Origin: Aestuariibaculum sp. M13
GTDB taxonomy: Bacteria; Bacteroidota; Bacteroidia; Flavobacteriales; Flavobacteriaceae
Direction of reading: 5' to 3'
DNA: 64,000 bases
Assembly (NCBI RefSeq): GCF_024723255.1
Contig: NZ_JANIAC010000001.1
Span: 1,193,548-1,257,547 of the forward strand
Shown: piece by piece, positions 63,500 to 64,000 of the stretch
Numbering within the stretch: the first letter of the stretch is position 1
Layout: every line of letters starts with the position of its first letter
Notes under the pieces: model-generated
What the model saw: only the letters and a program-made list of their open reading frames with translations
What the model was told of the DNA's origin: nothing
Database searches by the model: none
Made by a program: the position numbers and the translations under genes

Positions 63500-63733
63500 T
63501 TGCAACACACTTTAGCACATCTAAAACGCGGCGAAAAAGCAACTATAACCGATGTTTCGTCTATTCACATTCCGCTAAAACTTTTAGAAATGGGGTGTTT
63601 ACCTGGAAATACTGTCGAGCTTGTACAATTAGCACCTTTTCAAGACCCTATGTATTTAAACATTAACGGGTCGCATTTAGCGATTAGAAAAGAAACTGCT
63701 AATCATATCCTAATTGAAAAAGTAGATGAGTAA
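63500..63733 (+). CDS. feoA: FeoA, small SH3-like protein of ferrous iron uptake
   Basis: A 77-residue FeoA protein with an SH3-like fold: LAHLKRGEKATITDV at the start, LLEMGCLPGNTVELVQLAPF in the middle and GSHLAIRKETANHI at the end. FeoA assists the FeoB ferrous iron transporter. The start codon is TTG at 63500 because no ATG fits the conserved N-terminus. feoB overlaps its last 8 bases. Confidence 0.94.
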   Translation: MQHTLAHLKRGEKATITDVSSIHIPLKLLEMGCLPGNTVELVQLAPFQDPMYLNINGSHLAIRKETANHILIEKVDE

Positions 63734-64000
63734 ACAAATAAATGTCGCCTTAATTGGTAATCCAAACACAGGAAAAACTTCTGTGTTCAACGCCCTTACC
63801 GGATTAAATCAAAAGGTAGGAAACTACCCAGGGATTACTGTTGAAAAGAAAGAAGGTATTTGCAAATTACCTCGTGGTGTTAAGGCACATATTATCGATT
63901 TACCAGGAACATACAGTTTAAATGCATCGTCGTTGGATGAAAATGTAGTGATTGAATTACTACTTAACAGAAACGATAAAGATTTCCCCGATGTTGCTGT
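63726..64000 (+). CDS. feoB: FeoB, ferrous iron transporter, 3' end outside window
   Basis: The first 91 codons of feoB. The N-terminal G domain is clear: G1 GNPNTGKTS, G2 region NYPGITVEKKEG and G3 DLPGTYSLN. FeoB is a membrane protein that moves Fe(II) inward using GTP-linked gating. The ATG at 63726 overlaps feoA by 8 bases (coupled). The rest of the gene, including the membrane part, lies beyond the window edge. Confidence 0.96.
   Translation, partial: MSKQINVALIGNPNTGKTSVFNALTGLNQKVGNYPGITVEKKEGICKLPRGVKAHIIDLPGTYSLNASSLDENVVIELLLNRNDKDFPDVA

Overview
The window looks like a chromosomal stretch of a marine-type Flavobacteriaceae bacterium (Bacteroidota). The grounds are SusC/SusD and other TonB-dependent receptors, a PorZ-like protein and type A/B type IX secretion tails, LytTR two-component genes, the short epsilon subunit of ATP synthase, AT-rich DNA, and many promoters of the Bacteroidota form TAnnTTTG about 15-40 bases before start codons. 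No genus can be named from the sequence alone.

Layout. 1-3658: 3' part of a TonB-dependent receptor gene and an SGNH lipoprotein. 3825-5653: atpD-atpC, closed by a bidirectional terminator. 5732-6178: a umuD without umuC. 6258-18141: a probable chitin/GlcNAc utilisation locus. On the minus strand are a LytS-type kinase, a LytTR regulator and a NagX/HGSNAT-like membrane protein; divergently there are SusC, SusD, a NagB-PIG-L fusion and a GH20 hexosaminidase. 18133-22713: a DUF3157-like protein, an M61 peptidase and an NfeD-like/flotillin pair. 22761-27250: a MocR-type regulator whose PLP lysine is replaced by Gln, facing a TonB-dependent receptor and bioB, with a three-half-site operator candidate between them. 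27337-39282: housekeeping and surface genes (hydrolase, JmjC-like cupin, recX-recO-porZ, gdhA, DinB-like, ArsC-like, SPFH).

39368-61104 is a 21.7-kb genomic island. It is bounded by a perfect 54-bp direct repeat containing the 3' end and terminator of tRNA-Asn(GTT); the intact tRNA is at the right end, and a tyrosine recombinase lies about 1.2 kb from it. The island holds a type IX secreted protein, lipoproteins, a complete type I restriction-modification system, a nonsense-broken GIY-YIG homing endonuclease, a phage-satellite-like replication block (RecA-like ATPase, DUF3871, VapE) and several unknown genes. Inside the restriction locus, an uncharacterised pair (Panacea-like/DUF488 fusion plus a second protein) is tightly co-transcribed with hsdR from its own promoter. 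This pair is the best candidate for an undescribed system.

61244-64000 returns to core genes: rseP, a SCO-family protein, feoA and the start of feoB. How genes work together: the 6.3-18.1 kb block would sense, import and degrade GlcNAc oligosaccharides. The restriction block would modify and cut DNA, with the DUF488 pair probably accessory to cutting. The replication block and integrase would maintain and move the island, probably with help from another element, because no relaxase, capsid or excisionase was seen.
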